Source: an uncultured Aquimarina sp. (lineage in GTDB: Bacteria > Bacteroidota > Bacteroidia > Flavobacteriales > Flavobacteriaceae). From it: DNA of 64,000 nucleotides. The DNA is taken from NCBI GenBank assembly GCA_947498815.1, contig CANMLU010000004.1, positions 62,001-126,000 on the forward strand, in the 5' to 3' direction. Shown in pieces: positions 54,701 through 63,080 of this stretch. Numbering within the stretch: the first letter of the stretch is position 1; every line of letters begins with the position of its first letter. The position numbers and the translations under genes are program-made. Under the pieces are notes generated by a model. The model was not told the DNA's origin. It worked only from the letters and a program-made list of their open reading frames with translations, and made no database searches.

Positions 54701-55435
54701 TTATAGATTGAAGTGTGAATCTTTAATAGAAGGAGTAAGAAGCGTTAATTTTTGCTTTATTTTTTCGATTATATTTAATCCGATATCTGCCCTAAGATTG
54801 GCATCTATATCACTATATTTAGATATCAACTTTATGATTTCATCATTTTGTACTTCAAACATAATACCTCCAAGTAATTTCTTTTTTTCTAGATCAAAAA
54901 TCAACGCATCTCCATTTACATAACCAGAAGAGAATGATTTGTTATCAATTTGCTTAGGTTCTATAATGGTATGAGTTCTATTTATAATTAGATATTTAGA
55001 ATTTAAAAAATGCTGTATAGCAGGAATCACAAATTCACTTTGTAGATCATGGTATTTATATTTTTTATCATCTTCATATTGATGATCTTGTTTATAAGAT
55101 TTAAGATCTACATCAAAAAGTTTTGCAATATCTGCATGTTCCTTCCTTCTAGTTCCCGAGTATGGAATTTGTAAAGGCCTCGATAAGTCTTTAAAATTTT
55201 CCAAACTAATTTGGTAAACATTACTTTTTTTATAGTCGGTATTAGCATCATTTGTTTCCCAATTGATCTCATCTTTTGTAATTGGGGCGACTTTTTTTGC
55301 AATGGCATAGCATGCATAGAATTGTTCAAATTTTTTCTTGGCATCATCTTTCCTTTTTACAATAATATCTTCAACATTTTCGGAACAAGAAAAAAGAAAC
55401 AAACTCAATACACTAATAAGCGAGATTGATTTCAT
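54701..55435 (-). CDS. Lipoprotein of unknown function
   Basis: A 244-residue lipoprotein: signal MKSISLISVLSLFLFSC, Cys at 17, followed by acidic SENVEDI. The mature part is mostly charged and mixed alpha/beta, with GTRRKEHADIAKLFDVDLKSYKQDHQYEDDKKYKYHD and VIPAIQHFLNSKYLIINRTHTI. No family recognised. Convergent with the DUF885 gene; the terminator at 54671-54695 lies six bases past its stop. Confidence 0.68.
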   Translation of the reverse strand: MKSISLISVLSLFLFSCSENVEDIIVKRKDDAKKKFEQFYACYAIAKKVAPITKDEINWETNDANTDYKKSNVYQISLENFKDLSRPLQIPYSGTRRKEHADIAKLFDVDLKSYKQDHQYEDDKKYKYHDLQSEFVIPAIQHFLNSKYLIINRTHTIIEPKQIDNKSFSSGYVNGDALIFDLEKKKLLGGIMFEVQNDEIIKLISKYSDIDANLRADIGLNIIEKIKQKLTLLTPSIKDSHFNL

Positions 55436-55793
55436 TTTTTTATTTATGTAAGGTTATAAAGTATAATCTTATTGTGATTTACAAAACTAAATGATTTAGA
55501 AGTAAAAAATACTTTTAGTCAATATAATGGGAGTATCGATTGTAAAACCTTAGGATCTAGTACAACTCAAAAGTTATGTTTTTTGTTTTTTTTATGCCGA
55601 CTTGGCCCAATTTTTTAACCAAAATGATCTAAGGGAATGCTCTATAGTTATAGTTTTAGAAAATCATATTTTTACGGTAAAACCATAAAAAATATGAAAG
55701 AATAAACCTACAAGATTGTGTTATATTTGTAAATTTGTGTATTTTGCAGATTAAATATGCTTTTTATCATATTTAACCCCCAAAATAAACAAT
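55436..55793. other. Intergenic region (358 bp)
   Basis: No ORF of note. The right part holds two overlapping -7-like boxes (TATATTTG at 55722-55729 and TAAATTTG at 55730-55737) that probably drive the histidine-kinase gene. A weak inverted repeat lies near 55665-55697 (CATATTTTTACGGT with ACCATAAAAAATATG); its meaning is unclear. Confidence 0.6.
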
Positions 55794-57770
55794 ATGAACA
55801 ACACAGCCTTAACCTATCTGACCTTGTTTCTGATGAGCTTTTCGGTTTTTTCACAAAATCAAGCTTCAGGAATTGATCTTTCCAAGATAAAGACATTAAA
55901 CGATTCTTTGGTATTTGATAATGCAATCAGAGATATACGAATACTCATTACAGAAGAACAATTAGATAGGGCACAAAAACTATCTGATCAACTTACCAAT
56001 ATTGGTAATGCAATAGGATACAAAAAAGGTTTAGGTCTGGTCTTTAGAGAAAAAGGGGTGATAAGCAATGGTTACAATCGACATATAGACTCCGATAAAA
56101 ACTTTAAAAAAGCAACAAATTATTTTGAGAGTATCAACCACCTTGATGGGTTAGCGATGGTTTGTAATGAGAGATTTATCATTGAGCAAAGTAAAGGTAA
56201 TTTTGAAAAAGCGGCCGATTATCTTTTGGAAGCCAAACTGTATAGAGAACAGCTAAAAGATAGTATTGGTTTGTCTGGGATCTATAATAATTTGGCAATA
56301 ATTTATAAAGAGCTTAAAAATATACCTTCTTCTGAAGAATATTACTCAAAATCCATAGTCCTTAGAAAACAATTAAAGCTTAGTGGCCTTGGATTAGTAA
56401 TGAATAATTTAGCATTATTATATACAGAAAACGGTAAGCTCTCTAAAGCCAAGGAGTTATTACCTGAAGCGTTGAAAATTAATAAGGAAGAAAATGACTT
56501 AAGACATACAGCCCAATCCTATAGTATCATGGCCAAAGCAGCTCTGTACAGTGAGAATTACAAAACTGCAAAAAAATATTATGATACTACCTTATGTGTA
56601 GGAAGCCAGGCTAACTATAAACTAATAGTTATTAATGCCAAGCAACAACTAGGGATCATTGCACTCAAAGAAAGAGAATATAATAAGGCGGAAGAATTGT
56701 TGAAAATTGCCAGAGAGGATTTTATTAAAGTTAACGCAATACCATTGGTATTAAAAAATTATAAATATTCCTTTAAATTGGATTCAACAAGAGGTAATCT
56801 GTTGGGTGCTATAAATTGGCAACAAAAACATCAGAAGCTTTTGGATAAAAGAATGTCTGATATAACAGCAAAGAAGGTTGAAAAAACCAAATCACGTTAT
56901 GAAGCAGAATTAAAACAACTAAAGCTGATTGAAGCGCAAGAGAAAAGAGAACGTGCAACCGAAGCCAAGTTATTTAAATTCCGTTTAATTGCCTATATCG
57001 CTATTGCTGTGGTTTTAGTTATTCTTATATTTTTAATTGTAATCATTAGGACTCGAAACGAAAGAAAGAGATTAATAGCAATGCTTGATAACTCTAATAA
57101 AGTAAAAAACAAATTATTTTCTATCATTGCGCATGATTTAAAAAATGAAATCAATGGTTTAGAAGGGAGTCTTAATCTACTAAAAGAAAACTCTATTTCC
57201 GAAAAAGAATTTAAAGAAATAGTTCCATTACTTGCCAGTGGAACCCATCAAACTTCAATACTTTTACATAATTTACTAAACTGGTCAAAGTCCCAATTAA
57301 AAGAGTTAAATGCAAATCCAACCTCTTTTGATATTGCAGAGGTGATTAGCGATAAGTTTGCGTTCTTCAAACAAAAAGCAGAACATAAAAATATCGAACT
57401 CATAAATGATTTAAACCCTACTATCATTTACGCAGATAGAGATATGTTCGGAATAGTAGCACAAAACCTGATTGCAAATGCAATTAAGTTCTGCAATCCA
57501 GGAGATTCAATCGCGCTATTATCGGAAGATAAGGATAATCATTATGAAATTTCTTTTAAAGATACCGGTATAGGTATTAGTCCTCTTTATATTGATAAAT
57601 TATTTGCAGAAGACACCTTTACTACTCCAGGAACCCAAAATGAAACAGGTACGGGTTTAGGACTAAGAATTTGCAAGGAACTTATTGAGCTTAATCAGGG
57701 TAAAATCGAAGTCAAAAGCGCTCCAGGTACGGGTAGTACTTTTCGTATTTCTTTACCTAAAGCGGCATAA
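55794..57770 (+). CDS. TPR-containing sensor histidine kinase
   Basis: A 658-residue protein. Signal peptide about 1-20 (SVFSQ). Periplasmic TPR repeats (about 40-340) include ANDYLLEAKLYREQLKDSIGLSGIYNNLAIIYKELKNIPSSEEYYSKSI-type units. One membrane helix lies at about 400-422. HisKA contains FSIIAHDLKNEINGLEGSL with the phospho-His. The ATPase has NLIANAIKFCN (N box), DTGIGI (G1) and GTGLGLRIC (G2). The receiver domain is absent, so this is a plain kinase, partner unknown. It precedes the peptide-export locus but faces it from the opposite strand. Confidence 0.92.
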   Translation: MNNTALTYLTLFLMSFSVFSQNQASGIDLSKIKTLNDSLVFDNAIRDIRILITEEQLDRAQKLSDQLTNIGNAIGYKKGLGLVFREKGVISNGYNRHIDSDKNFKKATNYFESINHLDGLAMVCNERFIIEQSKGNFEKAADYLLEAKLYREQLKDSIGLSGIYNNLAIIYKELKNIPSSEEYYSKSIVLRKQLKLSGLGLVMNNLALLYTENGKLSKAKELLPEALKINKEENDLRHTAQSYSIMAKAALYSENYKTAKKYYDTTLCVGSQANYKLIVINAKQQLGIIALKEREYNKAEELLKIAREDFIKVNAIPLVLKNYKYSFKLDSTRGNLLGAINWQQKHQKLLDKRMSDITAKKVEKTKSRYEAELKQLKLIEAQEKRERATEAKLFKFRLIAYIAIAVVLVILIFLIVIIRTRNERKRLIAMLDNSNKVKNKLFSIIAHDLKNEINGLEGSLNLLKENSISEKEFKEIVPLLASGTHQTSILLHNLLNWSKSQLKELNANPTSFDIAEVISDKFAFFKQKAEHKNIELINDLNPTIIYADRDMFGIVAQNLIANAIKFCNPGDSIALLSEDKDNHYEISFKDTGIGISPLYIDKLFAEDTFTTPGTQNETGTGLGLRICKELIELNQGKIEVKSAPGTGSTFRISLPKAA

Positions 57771-57894
57771 TTAATAAGAAAGGATTATATAATAGCTATT
57801 GGTTTTAATAGAATAATTATTTCCTGGTCTGATTAAAATTAGATTAGAAACATAATGGATATAGTATTTATTAGGCGCTTAATCTCTATACCTA

Positions 57895-59187
57895 TTACTT
57901 ATCCATCAAATTTCTAAACTGATAAAAGAAACGCTCTATGAGTCTAAGATCTTCGGTTACAATTTCTACGATACCTCTCATTTCTTGTTTGAAAGGAATT
58001 TCTTTATCGTAGGTAGTAATAAGTTTCTCAGGCAGTTCAACATCGATCAAATACAATCCATCCTTATCTGGTAAAAGAGAGATGTGTTTTACCTTACCTT
58101 TTAGGGTACCAAACTCATTGTCTGGAAAGTTTTCTAATTTTATATTGGCAACTTGCCCTACCTTAATTTTTCCAGAATTTTGAGAAGGAGCTTTAATCCT
58201 TGCTATGTAGGAAGATTCTTCAATTGGAATAATAATGAATACTACATCACCGGCAGTGACAGTTTGGTTTTTTGTTCTGTAATTCAAGAAAGAAACTCGA
58301 CCTCGGATATCGGATTTAAGAACAAACTGTAGTTCCCAATCAATGATGCTTTTTTTAAGCTGATTAAAAGACTGTAATACCTTCATATAAAGGTTCATCT
58401 CTTCTTTTCGCTGATTTATTTCGGTACCGCGAGATGCTTTCGTTGCAGCACTTATACTTTCTTTATTCTGAGAAAGCTGTACATCAGTATTTTTAAAATT
58501 TCTTTCGAACTGAAGATATTCCACTCTTTTACTTTCATATTCTTGAGTTGAGATAACGCCTTTACTATATAATTCTTTTTGGCGTTCAAAATCTTTCTTT
58601 TTGAAATCTAACTCTGTTTTAGAAATTTTTCTTTGAGATCTAAGACTTTCTTGCCTCCTATATAATTCCGATAATGAAATCTGATTGGCTAATGCTTCAT
58701 TTGAAAATGGCCTTAATTCCTTGTTCAAAAGGTATTCGGCATAGCTATTTTCGAAAATAGCATAGCTGGTCTCTATTTCTCCAAGAAACAATACTGGTAT
58801 TTCATTGATCGGAAAACTAAAAGATTTACTATTAAGTGAAATGGTATCAATAATAGATTTAAGTGTAAACACATCCTGATAATTGGCTGTATTTCTTAAA
58901 ATAGCAAGGGGAGTCCCTTCTGGTACTATCTGACCATCTTCTACCAATATCGATTCAATCTTTCCTGTAACACGCGCCTGCTCTTTTTGGGGAGGTATTT
59001 GTGTGGTAACAATTGCCTCGGCGGGTATTACATCGGGATATTTGATTAACCAAGATAGAAATAGTAAAAGGAGAACTATGATCAGAATAAGAAGATTACC
59101 CCATCGAATCATCCAATGTGGAACGCTAGTCAATATTTCCTGTACTTCTTCACTACGTAATTGTATGTCGTCTAAATTTTCTGGCAT
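57895..59187 (-). CDS. HlyD family secretion adaptor
   Basis: A 430-residue membrane-fusion protein. One membrane helix at about 30-50 (WGNLLILIIVLLLLFLSW). A biotinyl-lipoyl-like strand pair reads PQKEQARVTGKIESILVEDGQIVPEGTPLAIL (about 66-97), then a long coiled-coil (about 150-270), the second lipoyl part and a beta-barrel (IRGRVSFLNYRTKNQTVTAGDVVFIIIP). It bridges the inner-membrane ABC exporter and an outer-membrane channel. Third gene of the export operon after the C39-ABC and the four-helix-bundle genes. A TolC is not present nearby. Confidence 0.93.
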   Translation of the reverse strand: MPENLDDIQLRSEEVQEILTSVPHWMIRWGNLLILIIVLLLLFLSWLIKYPDVIPAEAIVTTQIPPQKEQARVTGKIESILVEDGQIVPEGTPLAILRNTANYQDVFTLKSIIDTISLNSKSFSFPINEIPVLFLGEIETSYAIFENSYAEYLLNKELRPFSNEALANQISLSELYRRQESLRSQRKISKTELDFKKKDFERQKELYSKGVISTQEYESKRVEYLQFERNFKNTDVQLSQNKESISAATKASRGTEINQRKEEMNLYMKVLQSFNQLKKSIIDWELQFVLKSDIRGRVSFLNYRTKNQTVTAGDVVFIIIPIEESSYIARIKAPSQNSGKIKVGQVANIKLENFPDNEFGTLKGKVKHISLLPDKDGLYLIDVELPEKLITTYDKEIPFKQEMRGIVEIVTEDLRLIERFFYQFRNLMDK

Positions 59188-59210
59188 TGTGTTTAATTAC
59201 AAATTTTTAA

Positions 59211-59576
59211 TTACGATTTATGAATACTTAATTTAGTAGTCTTTTGAATGGATCCTATAATTCGTAATAGTTCTTCACATTTTTCAATTAGTTCTTTACT
59301 CTCTTTTTCAGTTATATAATTACTGTCTCTTAATAGTCTTAACCAATAATGTGTTTCTCTTGCTTCTTTATATGCAATAGAAACTTTTGATAAGAAATCC
59401 CTAGAGCTTTGACCTCCAATAACTTCTTCAATGTTGGCTCCTATTGAAGTTCCACTTTTTAAAGCCTGTTTGGATAAAACATACTCATGTTGTTCACTTG
59501 TTAACTTTTTAAATAATTTAACACATAGCAAGGCAAATTCATAGCTTTTACGTTGAACAATGTTTTCTGTTTTCAT
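59211..59576 (-). CDS. Four-helix-bundle protein (S23/IVP-like)
   Basis: A 121-residue all-helical protein of the TIGR02436 family, first found as the protein encoded within 23S rRNA intervening sequences. RKSYEFALLCVKLFKKL, SGTSIGANIEEVIGGQSSRDFLSKVSIAYKEARETHYWLRLL (about 42-83) and EKCEELLRIIGSIQKT are the conserved helices. It lies between the C39-ABC and HlyD genes, with short AT-rich TAATTAC/TAATTC runs on each side. It is not a known part of peptide export, so this is either an insertion or an unproven accessory. Not within an rRNA gene here. Confidence 0.93.
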   Translation of the reverse strand: MKTENIVQRKSYEFALLCVKLFKKLTSEQHEYVLSKQALKSGTSIGANIEEVIGGQSSRDFLSKVSIAYKEARETHYWLRLLRDSNYITEKESKELIEKCEELLRIIGSIQKTTKLSIHKS

Positions 59577-59619
59577 TTAACAATTTGGCATTAGTAATTC
59601 TTAATTAGTAATTCCCATA

Positions 59620-61824
59620 TTATTTTCCTAATTCAAGCTGGTTTTTTACTAAGTTATAATAGTTTCCTTTCTTTTTGATCAATGCTTCATGGTTTCCTAC
59701 TTCTACAATCTCTCCTTTATCCAATACTACAATTTGGTTTGCATTTTTTACCGTACTTAATCGGTGCGCAATAACCATTACGGTTTTATCTTTGAAAAAG
59801 GTATCGAGTTTTTCCATAATCACCTTTTCGTTATTTGCATCCAAAGCAGAAGTAGCTTCATCAAAGAATAAAAACTTTGGATTTTTATATACCGAACGAG
59901 CAATAAACAAACGTTGCTTTTGACCGGTACTTAAACCTACTCCTTCCATTCCAATTTTGGTGTTATAGGACAATGGAAGGGATTCGATAAACTCTTTTAT
60001 GTTGGCGACATCGACTGCATGAGCTAGTTTCTTTTTATCGACATAATCTTCACCTACAGCAATATTATTGGCTATAGTATCATTAAAGATATACCCCTCT
60101 TGCATTACAACACCAAAATGATCTCTCCATGATTTCTGAGAAACATTTTGAAGATTATGAGAACCAATAAAAATTTCTCCTTCATTGGGTTCATAAAACT
60201 TAAGCAATAATTTCATTAAAGTGGTTTTTCCACTTCCACTTACGCCAACCACTGCCGTAATTTTGTTTGCAGGTATTGAAAGGCTTAAATTTTCTAATAC
60301 AGGTTTATCGGATCCTACATATCTGAAACTTAAATCATTTATTTCGAAACCAGAATTTTCTGGTATTTCTCTTATTTTCTCGTCACCTGGATGTTCTTCG
60401 TCTTCTTTATTATGGATTTCTCCCAAACGTTCTAAAGAAATTTGTGCATCCTGTAGCTCTCTAAGAAAATTAATTAATTGCGAAATAGGAGCGTTGAGTT
60501 GCCCTACAATAGCTGTAATAGCCAACATCATACCCAGAGTAATATCACCGTCGATCACAAGTTTTGCAGAAAAAACGGTAATCAAGATATTTTTAAGTTC
60601 ATTAATAAAAGAAGAACCAACACTTTGATATTGTTCTAGAGCTAGATTTTCTATTGAAATTTTAAAAAGTTTTGCCTGTACAAATTCCCAGTTCCAACGC
60701 TTTCTTTTTTCGGCATTATGAAGCTTAATTTCCTGCATTCCGTTAACCAGCTCGATAACTTTACTTTGTTCTTCACTTATTTGTGAGAAACGCTTGTAAT
60801 CAAGTTTTTTACGTTTTTTAAAGAATATGAGTATCCATGCAAAATATATAAAACTTCCTATAGCAAAAATACCGAAAATGGGGATGCTATAGTAGATTAA
60901 AACGACACTGAAAACTATTAAGTTCATCATAGAGAATAGAACACTTAAAGATGACATGGTCAAAATTTGCTCTATACGCTTATGGTCATTAATTCTTTGA
61001 AGTAAATCTCCTGTCATTTTCACATCAAAGTAAGAAATAGGCAAGTTCATTAACTTGATAAAGAAATCTGAAATTAATGAAATATTAATACGTGTGCTCA
61101 AATGAAGCAAAATCCAGCTTCTTAGCACATCAATTAAAGTTCGACCAATAAATAATGATAGCATGGCTATTAAAACCAGGTATATAAAATCTAAATCTTG
61201 ATTTTTGATACCGACATCAACGATACTTTGGGTAAGAAAAGGAGTAATAAGTTGCAGTAAACTTCCTGCTCCCAAGCCCAATGCTAATTGAAAAAGGAAA
61301 ATTTTATATTTAAATATGTATTTGGAAATAAACTTAAATCCAAATTTTTCATCTTCATCATTTAAGTTGTCGCTATAGAATTTTGGTGTTGGTTCTACCA
61401 AAAGTGCTACCCCTTCCTCTGTATTTTCGTCTGCGTTATTTCCTATCCACGCTTTTATAAATTCTTCTTTGGTATAAGTGATAAGACCATGAGCGGGATC
61501 AGAAACATAGATAGTCATTTCTCCTTTGCGCGTAGTTTTGATTTTATAAACGACTACATAGTGTATTTTGTTCCAATGTACAATACACGGCAAAGGTACT
61601 TCATCCAACTTTTTTAATGAAAGTTTAACCCCCAGTGATCTAAAACCTATTTCCTCTACGGCATCACTTAGTCCTAGCAGTGAACTTCCTTCCCTGGTCG
61701 TTTCACTTAACGATCTAAGTTTTGGAGTATTAAGCACTTTTCCATAATGCTTGGCAATTATTTTAATACAAGTTGGTCCACAATCTTTAGACTCAGCTTG
61801 TTTGTAAAAGGGAAATTTTGGCAT
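59620..61824 (-). CDS. C39-peptidase ABC exporter (PCAT)
   Basis: A 734-residue peptidase-containing ABC transporter. The C39 domain (1-140) has catalytic C15 in QAESKDCGPTC, H88 in WNKIHYVVVY and D109 in SDPAHG: all three residues are present, so it should cleave double-glycine leaders. Six membrane helices lie in about 160-460. The ATPase (about 490-734) has GVSGSGKTTL, signature LSTGQKQRLFIARS, and FLFFDEATSALD. It cleaves and exports small peptides. Starts 415 bases downstream of a GG-leader ORF on the same strand, and is followed by HlyD. Confidence 0.95.
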   Translation of the reverse strand: MPKFPFYKQAESKDCGPTCIKIIAKHYGKVLNTPKLRSLSETTREGSSLLGLSDAVEEIGFRSLGVKLSLKKLDEVPLPCIVHWNKIHYVVVYKIKTTRKGEMTIYVSDPAHGLITYTKEEFIKAWIGNNADENTEEGVALLVEPTPKFYSDNLNDEDEKFGFKFISKYIFKYKIFLFQLALGLGAGSLLQLITPFLTQSIVDVGIKNQDLDFIYLVLIAMLSLFIGRTLIDVLRSWILLHLSTRINISLISDFFIKLMNLPISYFDVKMTGDLLQRINDHKRIEQILTMSSLSVLFSMMNLIVFSVVLIYYSIPIFGIFAIGSFIYFAWILIFFKKRKKLDYKRFSQISEEQSKVIELVNGMQEIKLHNAEKRKRWNWEFVQAKLFKISIENLALEQYQSVGSSFINELKNILITVFSAKLVIDGDITLGMMLAITAIVGQLNAPISQLINFLRELQDAQISLERLGEIHNKEDEEHPGDEKIREIPENSGFEINDLSFRYVGSDKPVLENLSLSIPANKITAVVGVSGSGKTTLMKLLLKFYEPNEGEIFIGSHNLQNVSQKSWRDHFGVVMQEGYIFNDTIANNIAVGEDYVDKKKLAHAVDVANIKEFIESLPLSYNTKIGMEGVGLSTGQKQRLFIARSVYKNPKFLFFDEATSALDANNEKVIMEKLDTFFKDKTVMVIAHRLSTVKNANQIVVLDKGEIVEVGNHEALIKKKGNYYNLVKNQLELGK

Positions 61825-62238
61825 TAAGCGTTTTAAATTAAATTGTTTTGTGTAAAATGATCCTGCAAAGTAAAGTAATTCTTTTTTATTCTTATATAAT
61901 TATTAAACTTTGACTTAAAATTATAATAGAAACAAAACTTTTTTATGTTTGGATATGCCGTTGGATTAAAATTTCATGATGAAGTGAGAATAAAAAACAA
62001 GGATCTTATTTGTTCTTTTTTCTTAAGGAAATTTATGTGAAATTAGTAGTGTTTTAAAATTGCGTATTTTTTATGTTTTAGAAATACTATTTTCTGACCT
62101 CAGGTGGTTTTTGGATGAACACAAAAAAGCTGTCCAAGAAGAAAAAAAATAATATAGTACACTGAGCCTGTTGAAGATCATTTAATCAGTTGTTCGAATA
62201 CTTCAACAAACTCAGTATAACATTTGTAAGTTACTTAT
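61825..62238. other. Intergenic region between export operon and peptide gene
   Basis: 414 bases, very AT-rich. Holds the palindromic repeat at 62161-62216 and, on the plus strand, an ATG-less frame ending DLRWFLDEHKKAVQEEKK at 62152, possibly a gene remnant. The promoter for the C39-ABC operon must also lie here, but no clear TAnnTTTG on the minus strand was found. Confidence 0.6.
62161..62216. repeat. Palindromic intergenic repeat (16-bp arms)
   Basis: ACTGAGCCTGTTGAAG (62161-62176) and CTTCAACAAACTCAGT (62201-62216) are inverted copies with two mismatches. It resembles the GAGCCTGTCGAAG palindromes dispersed in Flavobacteriia. It lies just past the peptide gene stop (62239), so it could act as a transcript end or processing hairpin between the peptide and the exporter. 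Confidence 0.7.
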
Positions 62239-62412
62239 TTATAACCATTTTGCACATATTTCCCAACATCTCCATCTCTCTGGCCCAAATGGCTTTGTTT
62301 CATTACATTCATTCATGCACATTATATAAATAGACCAATTACCACCTCCGGAAATTGATTTTTGGTCAGATTTGCTAATGGGCTTCATACCTTTTACTTT
62401 AAAATTTTTCAT
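62239..62412 (-). CDS. Double-glycine leader peptide, putative exported bacteriocin-like precursor
   Basis: Minus-strand ATG 62412 to TAA 62239 gives 57 residues. The leader (about 1-23) ends KPISKSDQKSISGG, matching Bacteroidota GG leaders of the form LSKxEQKxIxGG. After G23 (or G24) follows a core of 33-34 residues with four Trp (W26, W47, W50, W56) and cysteines C32, C36, C49, C53 in a CX3C-X12-CX3C pattern. A C39 exporter with an intact catalytic triad and an HlyD gene follow on the same strand. No known family was recognised. The gene lies outside any listed long ORF. Cargo identity is inferred from motif and context. Confidence 0.8.
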   Translation of the reverse strand: MKNFKVKGMKPISKSDQKSISGGGNWSIYIMCMNECNETKPFGPERWRCWEICAKWL

Positions 62413-63080
62413 ATGTATACGGTTTTAAGATTAATTGCTAAAATGGTCGATTGTCATATAATTTTTCAAAAGAAAATTATAAGTGACTACAGACCGTTAT
62501 TTAGCCAGTTCTAAAATATTGAAAATAATTATTCCATACTATAGCCGTTTTGTGAATGACTTGTTTTGTGCAATAACTGGCCCATTATGTCTTATAATTG
62601 GATAAAAGTGTTATGTTAAAAACAATAATCGGCATGTTAAATACATGTGGCTTTTCAAAAGCCCAAAAACATACTGTAATCATATTGGACCTTATTGAGG
62701 TAATACTTTGGATTTTTTTTGCTATTTAATCTAAATAATTCTCCGATGGCTCTGCGAGGATAGTCGATTTCAGGGAATTTTTTATTATACCTGTCCGAAT
62801 TTTTAGAAACTCTTCTTTGGATAATGTTTGAGTATATTCTTTGCTGAAAATAGTATTACGTTTGCGTGTTGATAACTTGTAATTGACACCAGAAGTAATT
62901 CACAAAGTCTTAACAAATACAATTCATTTTCAGAACTGAAAGATTAGGCTCATCATTAATAAAACTACTATTTTCGAATTGCTTAATATCTGATATAAAG
63001 TTTTGATAGGTACCCAAAAAATAAAGGACCAGCATTTGCTGGTCCTTTTGTTTCATAAATAATAAAAATCCGACTGTACC
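62413..63080. other. Intergenic region (668 bp), probable gene remnants
   Basis: No convincing full gene. Plus-strand 62613-62729 opens from ATG for 38 residues (MLKTIIGMLNTCGFSKAQKH start), which could be a truncated transposase-like N-terminus. On the minus strand 62726-62899 is open without an ATG. Both may be decay products. The promoter of the peptide gene should lie at about 62430-62500, but no clear consensus was seen. A terminator sits at 63023-63048. Confidence 0.5.
63023..63048 (-). terminator. Alpha-amylase gene terminator
   Basis: AAAGGACCAGCA (63023-63034) and TGCTGGTCCTTT (63037-63048) pair perfectly around a 2-base centre (real loop larger), with a T-rich tail on the minus strand. 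It lies 32 bases beyond the stop. Confidence 0.92.

Noticed and set aside
55665-55697. Imperfect hairpin upstream of the histidine-kinase gene
   Set aside because: AT-rich with mismatches and no T tail; not called as terminator or riboswitch.
61945-62040. Plus-strand ATG ORF of 31 codons
   Set aside because: No motif, no leader, no membrane design; chance frame in AT-rich DNA.
62026-62152. Plus-strand frame ending DLRWFLDEHKKAVQEEKK
   Set aside because: No start codon other than a weak TTG; protein-like but no family recognised.
62613-62729. Plus-strand ORF of 38 codons, transposase-like N-terminus
   Set aside because: Too short and only loosely similar to remembered transposase starts; listed as a possible remnant, not as a gene.
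62726-62899. Minus-strand open frame of about 58 codons with LSKEEFLKIRTGI
   Set aside because: No ATG, GTG or TTG at a sensible place; could be a gene remnant but not supportable as a CDS.
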